From the NCBI GenBank assembly GCA_022828595.1, contig JAKGHH010000008.1, positions 21,258,378 through 21,322,377 on the forward strand: 64,000 nt of DNA. Reading direction: 5' to 3'. The notes below the pieces were generated by a model. It was given only the letters and a program-made list of their open reading frames with translations. It ran no database searches and was not told the origin of the DNA. This stretch comes from Nelumbo lutea (Eukaryota > Streptophyta > Magnoliopsida > Proteales > Nelumbonaceae). Below are positions 31,277 through 41,436 of this stretch, in pieces. Position numbers and translations under genes: made by a program. The stretch's first letter is position 1; every line of letters starts with the position of its first letter.

Positions 31277-32445
31277 GGCTCCCCCACTCAATTCATTGTC
31301 GTCCTCGACAATGACTCCTTCCGTGAATGGGCGTTTGAGTCCCGCGCCATCCACTCTTCAGCCAGTTCCAGGGCTCACCTCGCCAACCCGGGTCTTGCCT
31401 ATATTGGTGTCCATTTTATGGGGACGGAACCATTTCACCATGCCGGCCTGCCTGGACTTCACCCCTCCAATGTTGAGGTTACTCAAACCGCGCAATGGCT
31501 ATGCCGTTGATTTGTGAAAGGAGAGCCCTCGAAGAAATGTGTGTGGTGCTTCGCGGAGGTCCGCCCCATGTATCTTCTTACCTCAAGGCTCAACTGTCTT
31601 CTTGGTAGCTTTTCAGTAATGCTATCGAACACATTGATAGGTCTACTCCTGCTGTTGGCGATGGATGCTGGGTGTACCCTTTCACCATGCTGGCCTGCGG
31701 TCTTCACCTCGCCCTGTGCGGGTTACTCAAACCTAGACATGGCTTATGCTCTCACGGCCTTCGAAACTATGCTTCACCTCGCTGGCTCGGGCTACATGTT
31801 CGCTCCGAGGGGGCCCCACTGCTGCTGCCTCAAGGAGATCTGACCGCTTCGAACGCGAGTGTGGCAACTTTTACCCATGAGTTGCCGAACATGCACTCGC
31901 CTTGTGATGAGCTTCTGCTGCTGCAAGTGTTCAACCTGAAAACTGAGCATGTCCACCTGAAACTTTGCCGGTGTAGGGCCGCCATGCTCCAACTGCTAGC
32001 GTAACCACATTCCTAACAAGGCCCACGCGTCTGCCCCCGCATGGGGACAACAACCAATGCGCCTGCACCCACAAGGGAAGTTTTAGGGTCATTGGAATGG
32101 GAACGCGAACATTGAATGGCCTCTAGCTAGGCCTGATAAGCAATATGCTCGGGAAGTGTACCCACATTCCTATCAAGGCTCACGCATCTGCCCCCACATG
32201 AGGACAGCAACCAATGTGTCTGCAACCACAAGGGAAGCTGTTTTAGTGTCATTGGAAAGGGGACACGAACACTGAAATGGCCTCTCTCCAGGCCTGATTT
32301 GAATTTTGCTCGATCCTGGGTGGAAGTGCCTAGGGACCGCACCCCGCAAAATGCTGCTTGTCGAAATGACTGCTTCAACTGGCTCTGGGCTAATCTGCTG
32401 AAAACCAACTGCGGCTGCAATTGGCCAACTTGCTCTGATACCAAC
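31277..32445 (-). mobile_element. Internal region of the non-autonomous chromovirus relative
   Basis: No retrotransposon protein domain was recognised. At the left a purine tract (GAGTGGGGGAGCC on the minus strand, about 31277-31289) precedes the LTR. At the right the primer-binding site follows the other LTR. A block of about 150 bp is tandemly duplicated (32007-32155 and 32160-32310). Two other copies share ACCATGC-GGCCTGC and GGTTACTCAAAC (31438 and 31684). The unit has all the signals needed to be moved by proteins supplied by another element. Confidence 0.75.
32432..32443 (-). other. Primer-binding site, initiator tRNA-Met
   Basis: TGGTATCAGAGC on the minus strand directly after the LTR at 32446-33198. 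Confidence 0.9.
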
Positions 32446-33198
32446 TGTCACGGGGGTAGTTCTACAGCAGAAGGACCCGTGCGGCGTCCTGGCCAAGGCA
32501 GGCCAGAACAAGCCTTTGTAACACATAGAGGCTAGGAGTTGCCCGATGGGATGGCTCCACCAAAGTCAGTAGCACTGGATCAGGACCTCAAGTCCAATGG
32601 CCGGGGCACTCTCCTGGCTCAGACCGGTCCATGGGAGGCGCCGCTTACGTGCTAAAGGGGGACAACCATAATGGAAGGCGACCATGCGCCGATGAGGTGA
32701 CTTGGCACCGATGTGATGGGTCTCCTGTAAGCCGATGATGACAGGCACCTGTGTGCCATGATGATAGGCAACCGCTTGGGACAGAACACACCCGTGCGCC
32801 AAGGGCAACGGGGTAGCTCACTCAGCTTGGACAAGGGACTGGCGTTGTGAAGGGACGTACTTGAGCCAAGCCCGCATGCCAAGCCTCCCTTGAGTATCGG
32901 CAGCGCAATGCTGGTCCAACACTATCCCCATGAGCAAGTGTGCACCCATGGGGAACCCTGGTAGCCATGTTAGCCGTTAACCAGGGCCGCCCCGCAAGGG
33001 GATGATGGTCTAGGAGTGCCAAGGTTAGGCACCCAAGGAGGTCGACCACCCCTCCTCAAAGAGTACGTTAAGCTTTTGGTGGTCTGCCTGAAGATGACAT
33101 CAGTTCTCCCAAAAATCTTACAGGCGAAAATGACGGGCATGTCCCTAACGTAAGCCTGCCAAGCGTAGGCAAGGCTAAGCCTGTGTCAGACCGTCACA
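32446..33198 (-). repeat. Outer LTR of the non-autonomous element
   Basis: 753 bp, near-identical partner of 30524-31276. Ends TGTGACGGTC and CCCGTGACA on the minus strand. Confidence 0.9.
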
Positions 33199-34109
33199 CT
33201 TCGGCAAAGCATGCTCAGAAAGAAGCAACGGATGAGCGCTGACGCACTCAAGCCGTTGCGCTAATAGCATGATGAAAATCTACTGCGCGCTAACGCGGCT
33301 AGCAGCAAGATTCAAAACGGATGCACGCGCTAGCACGCTGCCGTTGCGCTAGCTGTGCGTTAGCGCCGCACTAGCGCTCAATCCGTTGCTTGTTGCGCTG
33401 TAGTTTTTCATCATGCTGTTAGCGCAGCCGTTTTGAAGCTGGGCGCACTAGCAGCGCCCTAAACGCGCCCAACCTAGTTTGCAGGCAAAGAGCAACCTGA
33501 CGCGTTGCGGCTTTCCATCTTCCATCTCCTCTCCTTATTTAGTCATTAGGGCGAGCCGATTTCATCTCCTCTCCTTCTTAGTCGAGTGGATTGAATCTCC
33601 TGAACTTGCTCCTCCGTTTGCTGCTTCCAGTAGCTTGCTTACTCTCCTAGTTAGAAGAAGGCTCTTTGGCGGATTATTTAGATCTGGATAGAGTCTCGCT
33701 CAGTAAAGAGAGTTGTAGATTCGTAAGAACATGATAGAGTCTCCGCGCGCTAGCGCGCTACAACTAGCAGAGCTGCCTGCGGAAAAAGGCTAGCGCACTA
33801 CTCTAGCTCGCTTCTGAAAGCGGAGCTCGCTGCTTTTCGCCGTAGCTTGCTGCTCGCTCGCTGTCTACTAAACGAGCCTTCACTGCCCGCCCGGCCCCTA
33901 TCTTTAAAGTAAAGTGAAGTCAAATCAATGGCCCAACCTCTTTGTTTGAAGCTTTGCTTCTACTTGCTTGTTGAAGCCCCCTAATTCCGAAACACAACAA
34001 TAGACTTGCAACTATAGTATAGGAAAAAGCTTCTCTTTGATAGCGGTCATAGTGGGGTTCAGAAAGGATCTGATCGTAGATAGAGACTTAAACCTGTGCG
34101 GGGGTAGGG
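33199..34109. repeat. GC-rich short repeats and organelle-like spacer
   Basis: 33220-33480 repeats the GCTAGCGC / CAATCCGTTGCTTGTTGCG words of 6795-7090. AGATCTGGATAGAGTCTCGC at about 33680 and GCGCGCTAGCGCGCTAC at about 33747 recur at 37988-38052. No gene is recognised. Confidence 0.65.
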
Positions 34110-34183
34110 GCGGATGTAGCCAAGTGGATCAAGGCAGTGGATTGTGAATCCACCACGCGCGGGTTCAATCCCCGTCGTTCGCC
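34110..34183 (+). tRNA. trnH-GUG: Plastid-type tRNA-His(GUG)
   Basis: Complete cloverleaf: acceptor GCGGATG with CGTTCGC, anticodon GTG at 34144-34146 (GATTGTGAATC), T-loop GGTTCAATCC. It matches plastid trnH, with small differences such as CACGCGCG for CATGCGCG. Plant mitochondria often carry this plastid-derived gene, which fits the mitochondrial-type neighbours. Confidence 0.9.
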
Positions 34184-35278
34184 CATCAATAAATGGATCA
34201 TTTGTTACGGAGACACAAGACAAACCTTTCCCAACTAGAATGAATTTTTTCTGCAAGAGTCATCTCGAGGCTTTCAAATGCATCCAAGCAATTGGTATCC
34301 GGTTGAAACATAGAAACCATAGATTCGCGTCGCCTACTTGCTGAAAGCACAAATGGAATGGCTGATCATTCATTGTATGAAGTTTTTAAGACCTCACTAA
34401 TCAGCCTTACACTTTTGAGTTCATAATGAACGAAATGAACCCCCGGATGAAGAGAAAATCTCCCAAGCAGTGGGAGCCCCGAGACCTGATTGTGACGATA
34501 CCTTTCTTAGTGGAAGATCGGAAAAGACTTCTCTTCACGAGACTGATCGGATCTGCCGTAGACACCCGAGAGACCTCCACAAGGCAGGCTAAAAGAGTAA
34601 GAGGACAACAAGCAAAGAGTTATGCTTTCATTTCTTTGTTGAGATTGAAATCAAGTTCTTTAAAAAAGGGGTAGGTATAATGCACGCAGGCAAAACTTCT
34701 AAGTGAAAGGAGTTCCTTACTTTTCTTTCATAGTAGTCTTAATGACTAGTAGTTTGAAGCCTTAAGAAACCGGTTTTTTTTTCGGCACTCGGTTCCTTCG
34801 TCTTAAGTCAAGTTCAGTTTACTTTTTCGATTCGGAACTCTTAGTCGAGCTGATGGCGAGATCGATTTTTTGTTCGAGGTTCAAGAGGAAAGAAAGAGAG
34901 GAACCACCGCCCAATGGTGCTTTTACGAAAGTACGGTCACCGGCCTTCTCGACACTATCGAACCTGAAATCCACTCTCAATCGCTCTTTTTAGTGGGGAG
35001 GAATAGTTTTCGTATGCCACTCCCGTTTCCCGGGGCTCATCTTCAAGATCGGATGGCAGGCTCCAAGTTACTTTTGTTCGAGGAAGGCATGCCACCCACA
35101 CTAGGAACAGTTTATGGATAAGAAGTCTTGTCAACTAGAGGGAAAGCTCTATCGACTCCTTATCCCACTCATGACACTCTAGAAATGCGCATTTGTCGAA
35201 TTTTTTTTATTACACAATCATAACTTGAATGAAGCATTCCTCGCTTTTAGTATGTCTGCTCTGCCCTAACTGAGATGA
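34184..35278. other. Organelle-like DNA with two unidentified ORFs
   Basis: Frames at 34426-34674 (82 codons, basic; WEPRDLIVTIPFLVEDRKRL) and 34870-35121 (83 codons) are open, but I cannot assign them to a known mitochondrial gene. They may be fragments of intron or plastid-derived sequence. Confidence 0.35.
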
Positions 35279-35340
35279 GGATGGGGGGCCGTACTACAAT
35301 TTCGGCGGGCTATGGGATACGAGCCAATTCATATAGTGGA

Positions 35341-35500
35341 GTAGCTAATAGGGTTGCCTTCTAAGCTTTTGTACAAGCTCGTAATGGAGGACGTGATCCC
35401 GCTCGTGAAGGCAATGAAGTGATCCTCCTCGCAGAGTCCCAAACCAGCTGCAGCTTGCCGAGTATGGAAGGAAATCGTCGGAATTGGGTAGAGTTTCCGA
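35341..35500 (+). pseudogene. rbcL: rbcL C-terminal fragment, plastid-derived
   Basis: The plus strand reads VANRVAF-stop-AFVQARNGGRDPAREGNEVI, clearly the C-terminal part of the Rubisco large subunit. After a small deletion and frame change PAAACRVWKEI follows. In plastids the enzyme fixes CO2; this piece is degraded (stop, substitutions, missing residues) and lacks the rest of the gene. It is best read as plastid DNA that moved to the mitochondrion and then to the nucleus. Confidence 0.8.
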
Positions 35501-36914
35501 TACTGATGCCGAAGCACGGACCTTGGATCGAACCGAAGGCGACGAATCTAACAACCTATTCCCCTTCCAACCGAGTTATTGGCACCTTCAAAATGATATG
35601 ATCTATGCTATTCGTCCCGATATCTTTTATATTTTAATTCGAATAAAAAAATATTGATCATCTATAGAATAAATTGTTATAGGCCAGTTGTTAGCAAGGG
35701 ACAGAACTTGACTGTCACTGGCGAGACCTATGCTATGCGACGGTTTGAGAAGAGGCATGTGTGATAATAGCGGAGCAGTGGACTTATACAACCCTGTCCT
35801 ACTCTGCAACGGGGTTACAGATCTGCACAGTATCTGCTAATCCTGTTGCTTATGGGGCTATATTGTTACCGACCTTGACTATCAATAGAAGGCCAGACAT
35901 AGGATTCGGGTGCTCAGAGATTCAATACATATGTCGACAATTGGCCATGAATGGCCTTATTATCTGCTAATCAAGAGAATGCCGACCACTACAACATACA
36001 GACGGTTTTGCTTGCTGCAGTCATATACTCCATTTGGGTATACTCCTGGAGTGAAGTCCACATGATCGCCTATTGGGATTAGCCCTCATGGATAACCCGA
36101 TCGTTTACAACGGGTCCTGGAGTTGCAGCTATTTACTGCACCAACGATAAATAAGCCAAAGCACAAACACACACAAGAAGACCAAGCCTTTGAAAGAATG
36201 CGCTTAGACCAATATTGAAGCAGAGAATGCTAGTTACAAGGCTACAGACTCAGAGCAGTCTAAAAGCGAATAAGTATGCAATTACCGGATGGTTGACACC
36301 TGAGGAAGTCGCCTACTCCCTTTTTTAAGACTCAAAATGTTTATTACAAGTCCCCCTAACGAGTGGAGCCTTCGGAGCTTGCCAGACACGTAGAGTCAAG
36401 CTACTACGGAACGTTTCAGTCAAATTCAGTCTACGTAACTTGACTTCACGCCACTGTTCAACAATTCACTCGACCACTTGTCAGCCGTAGGGAAACGCAA
36501 TGAAGGTGTTACTCTGGCTGTTTTCCTCCTCTTTCTCTTATTCCCTTGTGACTCTTCCCATTGGTATTGATTGAAAGAGTCCGCATGAATAAGGAACTCC
36601 ATTGGATGACACAGGATACACGGCAGGGCAGAAAGAAGGCTCCTCAATCTAATCAAAAAGACATCCGAAGATCTCCCAAAAAGGAATCGAAACAGACTGG
36701 GCCCCCTTTAGAGATAGGGGCAGCTCCTCCCGCGAAAGCTCAATAAAGAAGCAGACCAATTAGCAAAAGAGGCCAGGCCGCCTCAGGCGGACCCGGAGAA
36801 GGTTTTGGTCGAAGCTAGAAGACGGCTGGACGAACTGAAAGACAAGATGAGAGTCATTAAGTGGGCTGTTGAGGGCGCAGGTGTCATTGTGATGCCTTGC
36901 CCTTTTTCGCTCCT
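35501..36914. other. Organelle-like DNA without identified gene
   Basis: No frame matches a family I know. A 69-codon frame at 35761-35970 and a lysine-rich 61-codon frame at 36561-36746 are open but unassignable. Confidence 0.4.
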
Positions 36915-37680
36915 GCAATCAAACTAAAGCGCTAACGAGCAATCAAACAAAGGAAAGCCTTTATTGATATGATATAAAATCGCTCACCCGTTGCTTGTTG
37001 CCCTTGCTCCAGTCAATCTTTCGCCTTTATTGATATGATATAAAACAAACAAGCTTACTAATAATAATAAAGGGCGTAAGTCAAATCTCGAAAGGTTTCT
37101 TGCTTGACTTTGAGAAATAAGTAGAAATAAGCGCTTCTATTTTTATTATTTTATTAGTAAAGGCGCGTTAGCGCATCCAGCGAAACAAGCAACGGACTGA
37201 GCGCTGACGCGCTCTAGCGGGCGCGTTGCTGCCGGAGCTTGCAGCGGCGCCGCTAATAGCAATGCCATTGCCATTGAATCTTGCTGCAATGGTAAAGTGC
37301 GTTGCGGCGCCCTAGCGGGCGCCTGAACTTGCTGCCGGAGCTTGCAGCGGCGCCGTTCGATTGGCGCTAGCGCTCAATCAAGTAGGCTCGAAAGCCGGAG
37401 TGCGCGTTAGCCCACTGTGGTTTTCTCGCTTGTTGCACCCGGCTTTCTTGCTGCTCACGTTTTTCATCATGCTGCTAGCGCTCCGGCTTTCGAGCCGGAG
37501 CAACCTTGAGCGCTGACGCGCGGCGCGGTAGCGCATTCAGTACTTTTGAACGAGCGCGCGCAGTAGTTTTTCATCATGCTGCTAGCGCGCCTGTAGTTTT
37601 CTCGCTTGTTTCTTCGCATGCTGGCTAGCTCGTGCAATCAACGAAAAATTCCTTCGCGCTTAGCTTAGTAAGCTAGCTTG
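36915..37680. repeat. Large block of GC-rich short repeats
   Basis: Dense copies of GCTAGCGC, TTTTCATCATGCTGCTAGCG, TTTTCTCGCTTGTT, GCCGGAGCTTGCAGCGGCGC (37230 and 37338) and CTTTATTGATATGATATAAA (36959 and 37025). The words are shared with the other repeat blocks left of 38.2 kb and are absent from the right part of the window. Confidence 0.75.
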
Positions 37681-38130
37681 GTAAGCTAAGCAAGCCTGGT
37701 TCTCCGGGCACTATGGTAGGACGTGGATCGCTCATGACGAGAATGGCCTTCTCCGTAATGTAATGTAATAGAAGAGTCACGGTCCAGTTCCCCTCCCTTC
37801 TCGACCAGACGAAGGAGATATGAATTCCATTCAGGCGGGTAAGGGCTTGGCTTGACCATGTGTTCTCTCCTGGTCGGGTCGGAGGCGAAGACTGGCAAAG
37901 ATCATCATTCAGTGGTGGGGTGCTCATAGAAAAGAAGGCGTCGCCCAACGAGTGGCAGATTTGGATGGAGTCTCGCTTGGATGCTGGGGAGATCCATAGA
38001 TCTGGATAGAGTCTCGCTCATAGAGGAAGAGTACGCGCGCTAGCGCGCTACGGCTTACGCAGTTGATCGGATCAGATAGCCCTTCGGGCAACCAACCAAA
38101 CCCGGCACATCCAATTCCGATCATCAACTT
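37681..38130. other. Organelle-like spacer before the broken tRNA
   Basis: No gene is recognised. It holds a copy of AGATCTGGATAGAGTCTCGC (37988) and the palindrome GCGCGCTAGCGCGC (38034), both also near 33680-33770. Confidence 0.5.
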
Positions 38131-38203
38131 GGAGGTATGGCTGAGTGGCTTAAGGCATTGGTTTGCTAAATCGACATACAAGAAGATTGTATCATGGGTT
38201 CGA
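38131..38203 (+). pseudogene. trnS-GCU: Mitochondrial-type tRNA-Ser(GCU), 3' truncated
   Basis: The 5' part is complete: acceptor GGAGGTA, D-arm, anticodon loop with GCT (TTTGCTAAA), variable arm and the start of the T-arm (ATCATGGGTTCGA). The rest of the T-arm and the 3' acceptor strand are missing; from 38204 the sequence (GTGTTTTCTTACTTC) is unrelated. It cannot form a tRNA. The break marks the right edge of the organelle-derived block. Confidence 0.85.
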
Positions 38204-38627
38204 GTGTTTTCTTACTTCATGGTTTACAGAACTGTAATTTGATGTGAGGACAATTGAAGGGTGTGGTAAAAGAGAAATCCAATTAGAATGAGTTGCAATA
38301 TTTCCAGAATGTCTCCTTTGGTTAAGAATGGCCTGAAGGTTTATGGTTCAGTTCTGTGTTTCTGAACCATAATATATTGCTTTATGGTTCGGTTTCTGAA
38401 GATTTCTGCTGTTTATGTTTGAAATTTCATTCAAGTATGGATGGGAAGTGGGTATAGGCTGCTTTTGTCATTCCTTATTATTTTAACTGAAAAGAGGAGA
38501 TAAATCCTTAAAATAAGTAATGCCAAATGCTGCCTTTGAGGAAAAGGGAAATAGTTGGATGAAGTAAAAACCTATTTAAACTGATCTACAATTCAACCTT
38601 GGGATACAAAATTCTGTTATGAAAATC
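38204..38627. other. Start of ordinary nuclear DNA, no gene seen
   Basis: AT-rich sequence without organelle repeats and without a coding frame I can support. Confidence 0.5.
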
Positions 38628-38795
38628 TTAAGCAGCACCTCCTGCAGCCTTCCCCTTCTTCCTTTGGTTCTTGTGCTTATAAAACTCCAGCTTATTGCCC
38701 TCTAGTAGCTTGACCATTTGACCAGGTTGAGAATTGAGATGCAATTGAAACCAATGATCGACCATTGCCGAACTGCTCTTCCAGTATAAAGGAAA
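38628..38795 (-). CDS. Possible C-terminal exon of an unidentified gene
   Basis: The minus strand is open for about 55 codons and ends in a natural stop. It reads SSSAMVDHWFQLHLNSQPGQ, then LLEGNKLEFYKHKNQRKKGK and AAGGAA. The basic, lysine-rich end looks like a real protein tail and not noise. A TGA lies just upstream, so if real it is a last exon whose acceptor is within the first 20 bp. No upstream exon was found and I do not recognise the family. It may be a gene relic. Confidence 0.3.
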   Translation of the reverse strand, partial: FPLYWKSSSAMVDHWFQLHLNSQPGQMVKLLEGNKLEFYKHKNQRKKGKAAGGAA

Positions 38796-39000
38796 CGATC
38801 ACCATGTCAGACAGCCTAAATTAATGAAACATTGAAATAGAAAAATACTTAGAGAAGCGTGGGGATTTGTCAAACCAGTCGGGCAGTGGGACTAAATTTG
38901 TCTCCACTCTGGTTTCATACGGAAACAAACAAATAAGAAAGTCACAAAATTTCTTCATAAGTGTATGAACCATGAATCATACCACCCAGATGATTATAAA

Positions 39001-39050
39001 GTCCCACATCGGTTAGAAGAGAAAAAGACCACTCACCCAGGCCCCTATAT
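39001..39050 (+). promoter_or_regulatory. snRNA promoter (USE and TATA) of the U5 gene
   Basis: GTCCCACATCG (39001-39011) is an exact match to the plant upstream sequence element RTCCCACATCG. A TATAT (39046-39050) follows about 35 bp on, and the RNA starts about 25-30 bp later. This spacing is that of Pol II-transcribed plant snRNA genes. Confidence 0.85.
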
Positions 39051-39074
39051 CAGATACTTTCATCTTCTAAATCG

Positions 39075-39190
39075 ATTCACGCAGTTGCGCGGTTAGCACA
39101 GAGCAAACAAATCTTTCGCCTTTTACTAAAGAATGCCGTGTGCTCGCCTCTCTAAGTGGCTTGGAGGGTTTTTCTCTTTCTTGGGATGGC
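39075..39190 (+). ncRNA. U5: U5 spliceosomal snRNA
   Basis: CTTTCGCCTTTTACTAAAG (39113-39131) is the invariant loop-1 region of U5, which holds the exon ends during splicing. It is followed by a GCCGTGTG-type segment. The start at about 39075 is set by the TATA distance and by loop 1 being about 38 nt inside, as in other U5 RNAs. A T-rich Sm-like site (GGGTTTTTCTC, about 39166) and a short 3' stem follow. The promoter just upstream makes this likely functional. The exact 3' end is estimated. Confidence 0.85.
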
Positions 39191-40429
39191 CTCGTCAACG
39201 ATCATAGCCTTATTGAACTACCTAATATCTCCTCTCCAGATGCCATTCTCATTCCTGTAGTGTTCCAGAAAGAGAAGACAACATAGCATCTTATATTTTT
39301 TTTGTAAGGTAGTTGATATTTTTAAGTGAGAATTATTTTCAAAAGATTTTGATCGTGGCTTTTAGCCAATGATCTGTATCTCATTCTGTTACACATCTGT
39401 ATAGAACTCAGATCTGTTGCAGAGAGAGAGAGAGAGAGAGAGAGAGGAACAAATTCAAGAGTTCTACTGTGAAAAAAAACATAATGTTATCTTTGTTAAC
39501 TGCCATATAGATATGTAGTTTAGAGCTGGAAAGTGACAGTCACAAGTTATTTGTTTCTAATAGATTTATTTTAGAATTGAAGGAAAGGGTAAAGATAATA
39601 GGTCAATTTATCACTCTCTAGTGTTTTCAAGATAATTCTGTTAAGAAGAACCAATTTGAAGACTTAAAATAGAAATATTGTTTAAAATTTTTGTTCTAAT
39701 ACTAAACTCTCGTCACGGGTAGCAGTTTATGTGGCAACCCCAAATATACCACATAGTCCTTATTATACATTTTAGTTTCAGTCCTAGTTCTGATCAATCT
39801 TTATCCAAGTATTAAGCTTTGCGTTGGATGATTTAATACAACAAACTGATGAACAAAAAATACCATGAATCTTGAACACATATGCAACATATAAGCTTCG
39901 TCAGTTGAAATAACTTGGAATCAGATAATAAAAATAAGAGTGGAGAAGACTGAGATTTCTTTACATGTGAATCCCAACACAGGAATATCATGTACAAATT
40001 GTATTAGAGTATAATAGAAAAATCAGAGATCATCTTGATACAAAGACTTCACCTTTCCAATATTCCTCATATTTTCTCATCATGGAAATGAATGATGTAT
40101 CCAAGGAATAGGTTGGTATGAACTTGGAGTCTTGTTTGCACTTGTTGCAGCACCTAGCTAGCTAAAGAACCTTGAGAGAGAGAGAGGATCTTATTGTTTT
40201 AGTAGAGGAGTATCTCATAAAAGTTTTCCATAAAACAATGAGATGAAGCATTCTTTTCATATATCAAGTGGTAGAGTGACATTCTAATACTAAACAATCA
40301 AGTTGATCAATCAAGGGTATGCCTGCAAAGTGCACTTGTTTGATCACATACTAAACAGTCAAAACTTTTAAAACAAAGGCATCTCATAATGCAATTAATT
40401 TTCTCCATCCATGGGACAAAAGAAACTGG
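39191..40429. other. Noncoding spacer between U5 and U2 genes
   Basis: AT-rich, with (GA)n runs at 39420-39445 and 40170-40187. No coding frame is supported. Confidence 0.5.
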
Positions 40430-40624
40430 AGCAAATACAAAACATGAACACTTTTTGGTGTTTTCTTTTCAGATTTAGAACTCGATTTCTGCAAGCTACT
40501 GAAGTGGGCCTTCTCCAAAGAACAATTAATTTAATATCATGTGGGCTGATGGCCCCGTATCAGATATTAAACTGATAAGAACAGATACTACACTTGATCT
40601 TAGACAAAAGGCCGAGAAAGGTAT
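40430..40624 (-). ncRNA. U2: U2 spliceosomal snRNA
   Basis: On the minus strand ATACCTTTCTCGGCC starts at 40624 and continues with AAGATCAAGTGTAGTATCTG, which contains the branchpoint-pairing GTAGTA, then TTCTTATCAGTTTAATATC. The 5' ~90 nt match U2 closely. One change is seen (TTTTGTCTAAG for TTTTGGCTAAG). The Sm-site region reads AATTGTTCTTTGG, not a clean U run, and the 3' half is less recognisable, so it may be a variant or an ageing copy. The promoter is intact. The 3' end is set from the usual length. Confidence 0.8.
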
Positions 40625-40648
40625 GCTTTGTTTTGCCTCTCAAATTGT

Positions 40649-40687
40649 ATTTATAATTCAGCTCTCCTTCCTCTCCCATGTGGGACT
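40649..40687 (-). promoter_or_regulatory. snRNA promoter of the U2 gene
   Basis: On the minus strand AGTCCCACATGGG (USE; one mismatch to the consensus) lies at about 40675-40687. A TATA-like ATTATAAAT lies at about 40649-40657, followed after about 25 bp by the U2 start at 40624. Confidence 0.8.
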
Positions 40688-41436
40688 AAAGCTCAGTTTG
40701 GAAGAAGTATTAATACAAATGTTTAGAGTGCAAAATCTTGTATTTTATATTATTTTGTATGTATTTGTACGTAAATATTTTTATTTGTACTCTTCCTAAA
40801 CTGAGCCTAAATGATGAATTGATCTTTATTTTCAAATTCTGAAATAAGTATGCGTCAATTTTTTTTTTCAAAATTCATGATAAAAATTTGTATCTTTCAA
40901 TTTCCTTCTTATTTCTTCCCTAAAACAATATTCTCTCTCAGTAACATGAATGAAGGATATGGCTGGTCTGGTTAGACCTGATCATCCATCAACGAACAGG
41001 TGATACTTCAGCCATGGCTGTGATCATGTGATGTTATAATCTATTTCTTTTCTTTCTTTCTTTAACTTTCGTTTGTATGCCTTATATTAATAGTTGTGTT
41101 TGTAAGAAAGATTATTTTGTAATTATTTATTGGACAATTTCATTCAAGAGGAAAAATAAATTCTTTATCTGATCTTCCCTGGAGGCCAGGATTCTCTTCC
41201 CCTTTGGCACAAGTAATAATCATTCAATTCTTCCCCCTAAAAAAGCAAGCTAGTTAACTGAAGAAAAGTCAGAAAAAATGGTTTCTACAACCTAGCATAT
41301 CTACCAATAGCAAGGAAATAATAGGCTGTAGTGAGGTAACCATTTCTGTTGATCACTGACTCCTTTCATCAAGTGGGGCTAATACACAGTCTGCACTTGA
41401 ATGAGGAGTACTTCTTTCAACAAGTAAATAATTAAG
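40688..41436. other. Intergenic, nothing identified
   Basis: AT-rich sequence without a supported gene or repeat. Confidence 0.4.

Larger units (their letters stand above)
27520..33198 (-). mobile_element. Chain of two chromovirus-type elements sharing an LTR
   Basis: On the minus strand: LTR (32446-33198), primer-binding site, noncoding internal region, purine tract, LTR (30524-31276), primer-binding site, gag-protease, purine tract, LTR (27520-27968). The first unit (30524-33198) is a small non-autonomous element. The second has lost RT, RNase H and integrase. The outer flanks share CTTC, a weak hint that the chain moved or was captured as one unit. Confidence 0.75.

Noticed and set aside
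27520..33198. Target-site duplication CTTC around the chromovirus chain
   Set aside because: Only four bases, and the chain is composite; not enough to call.
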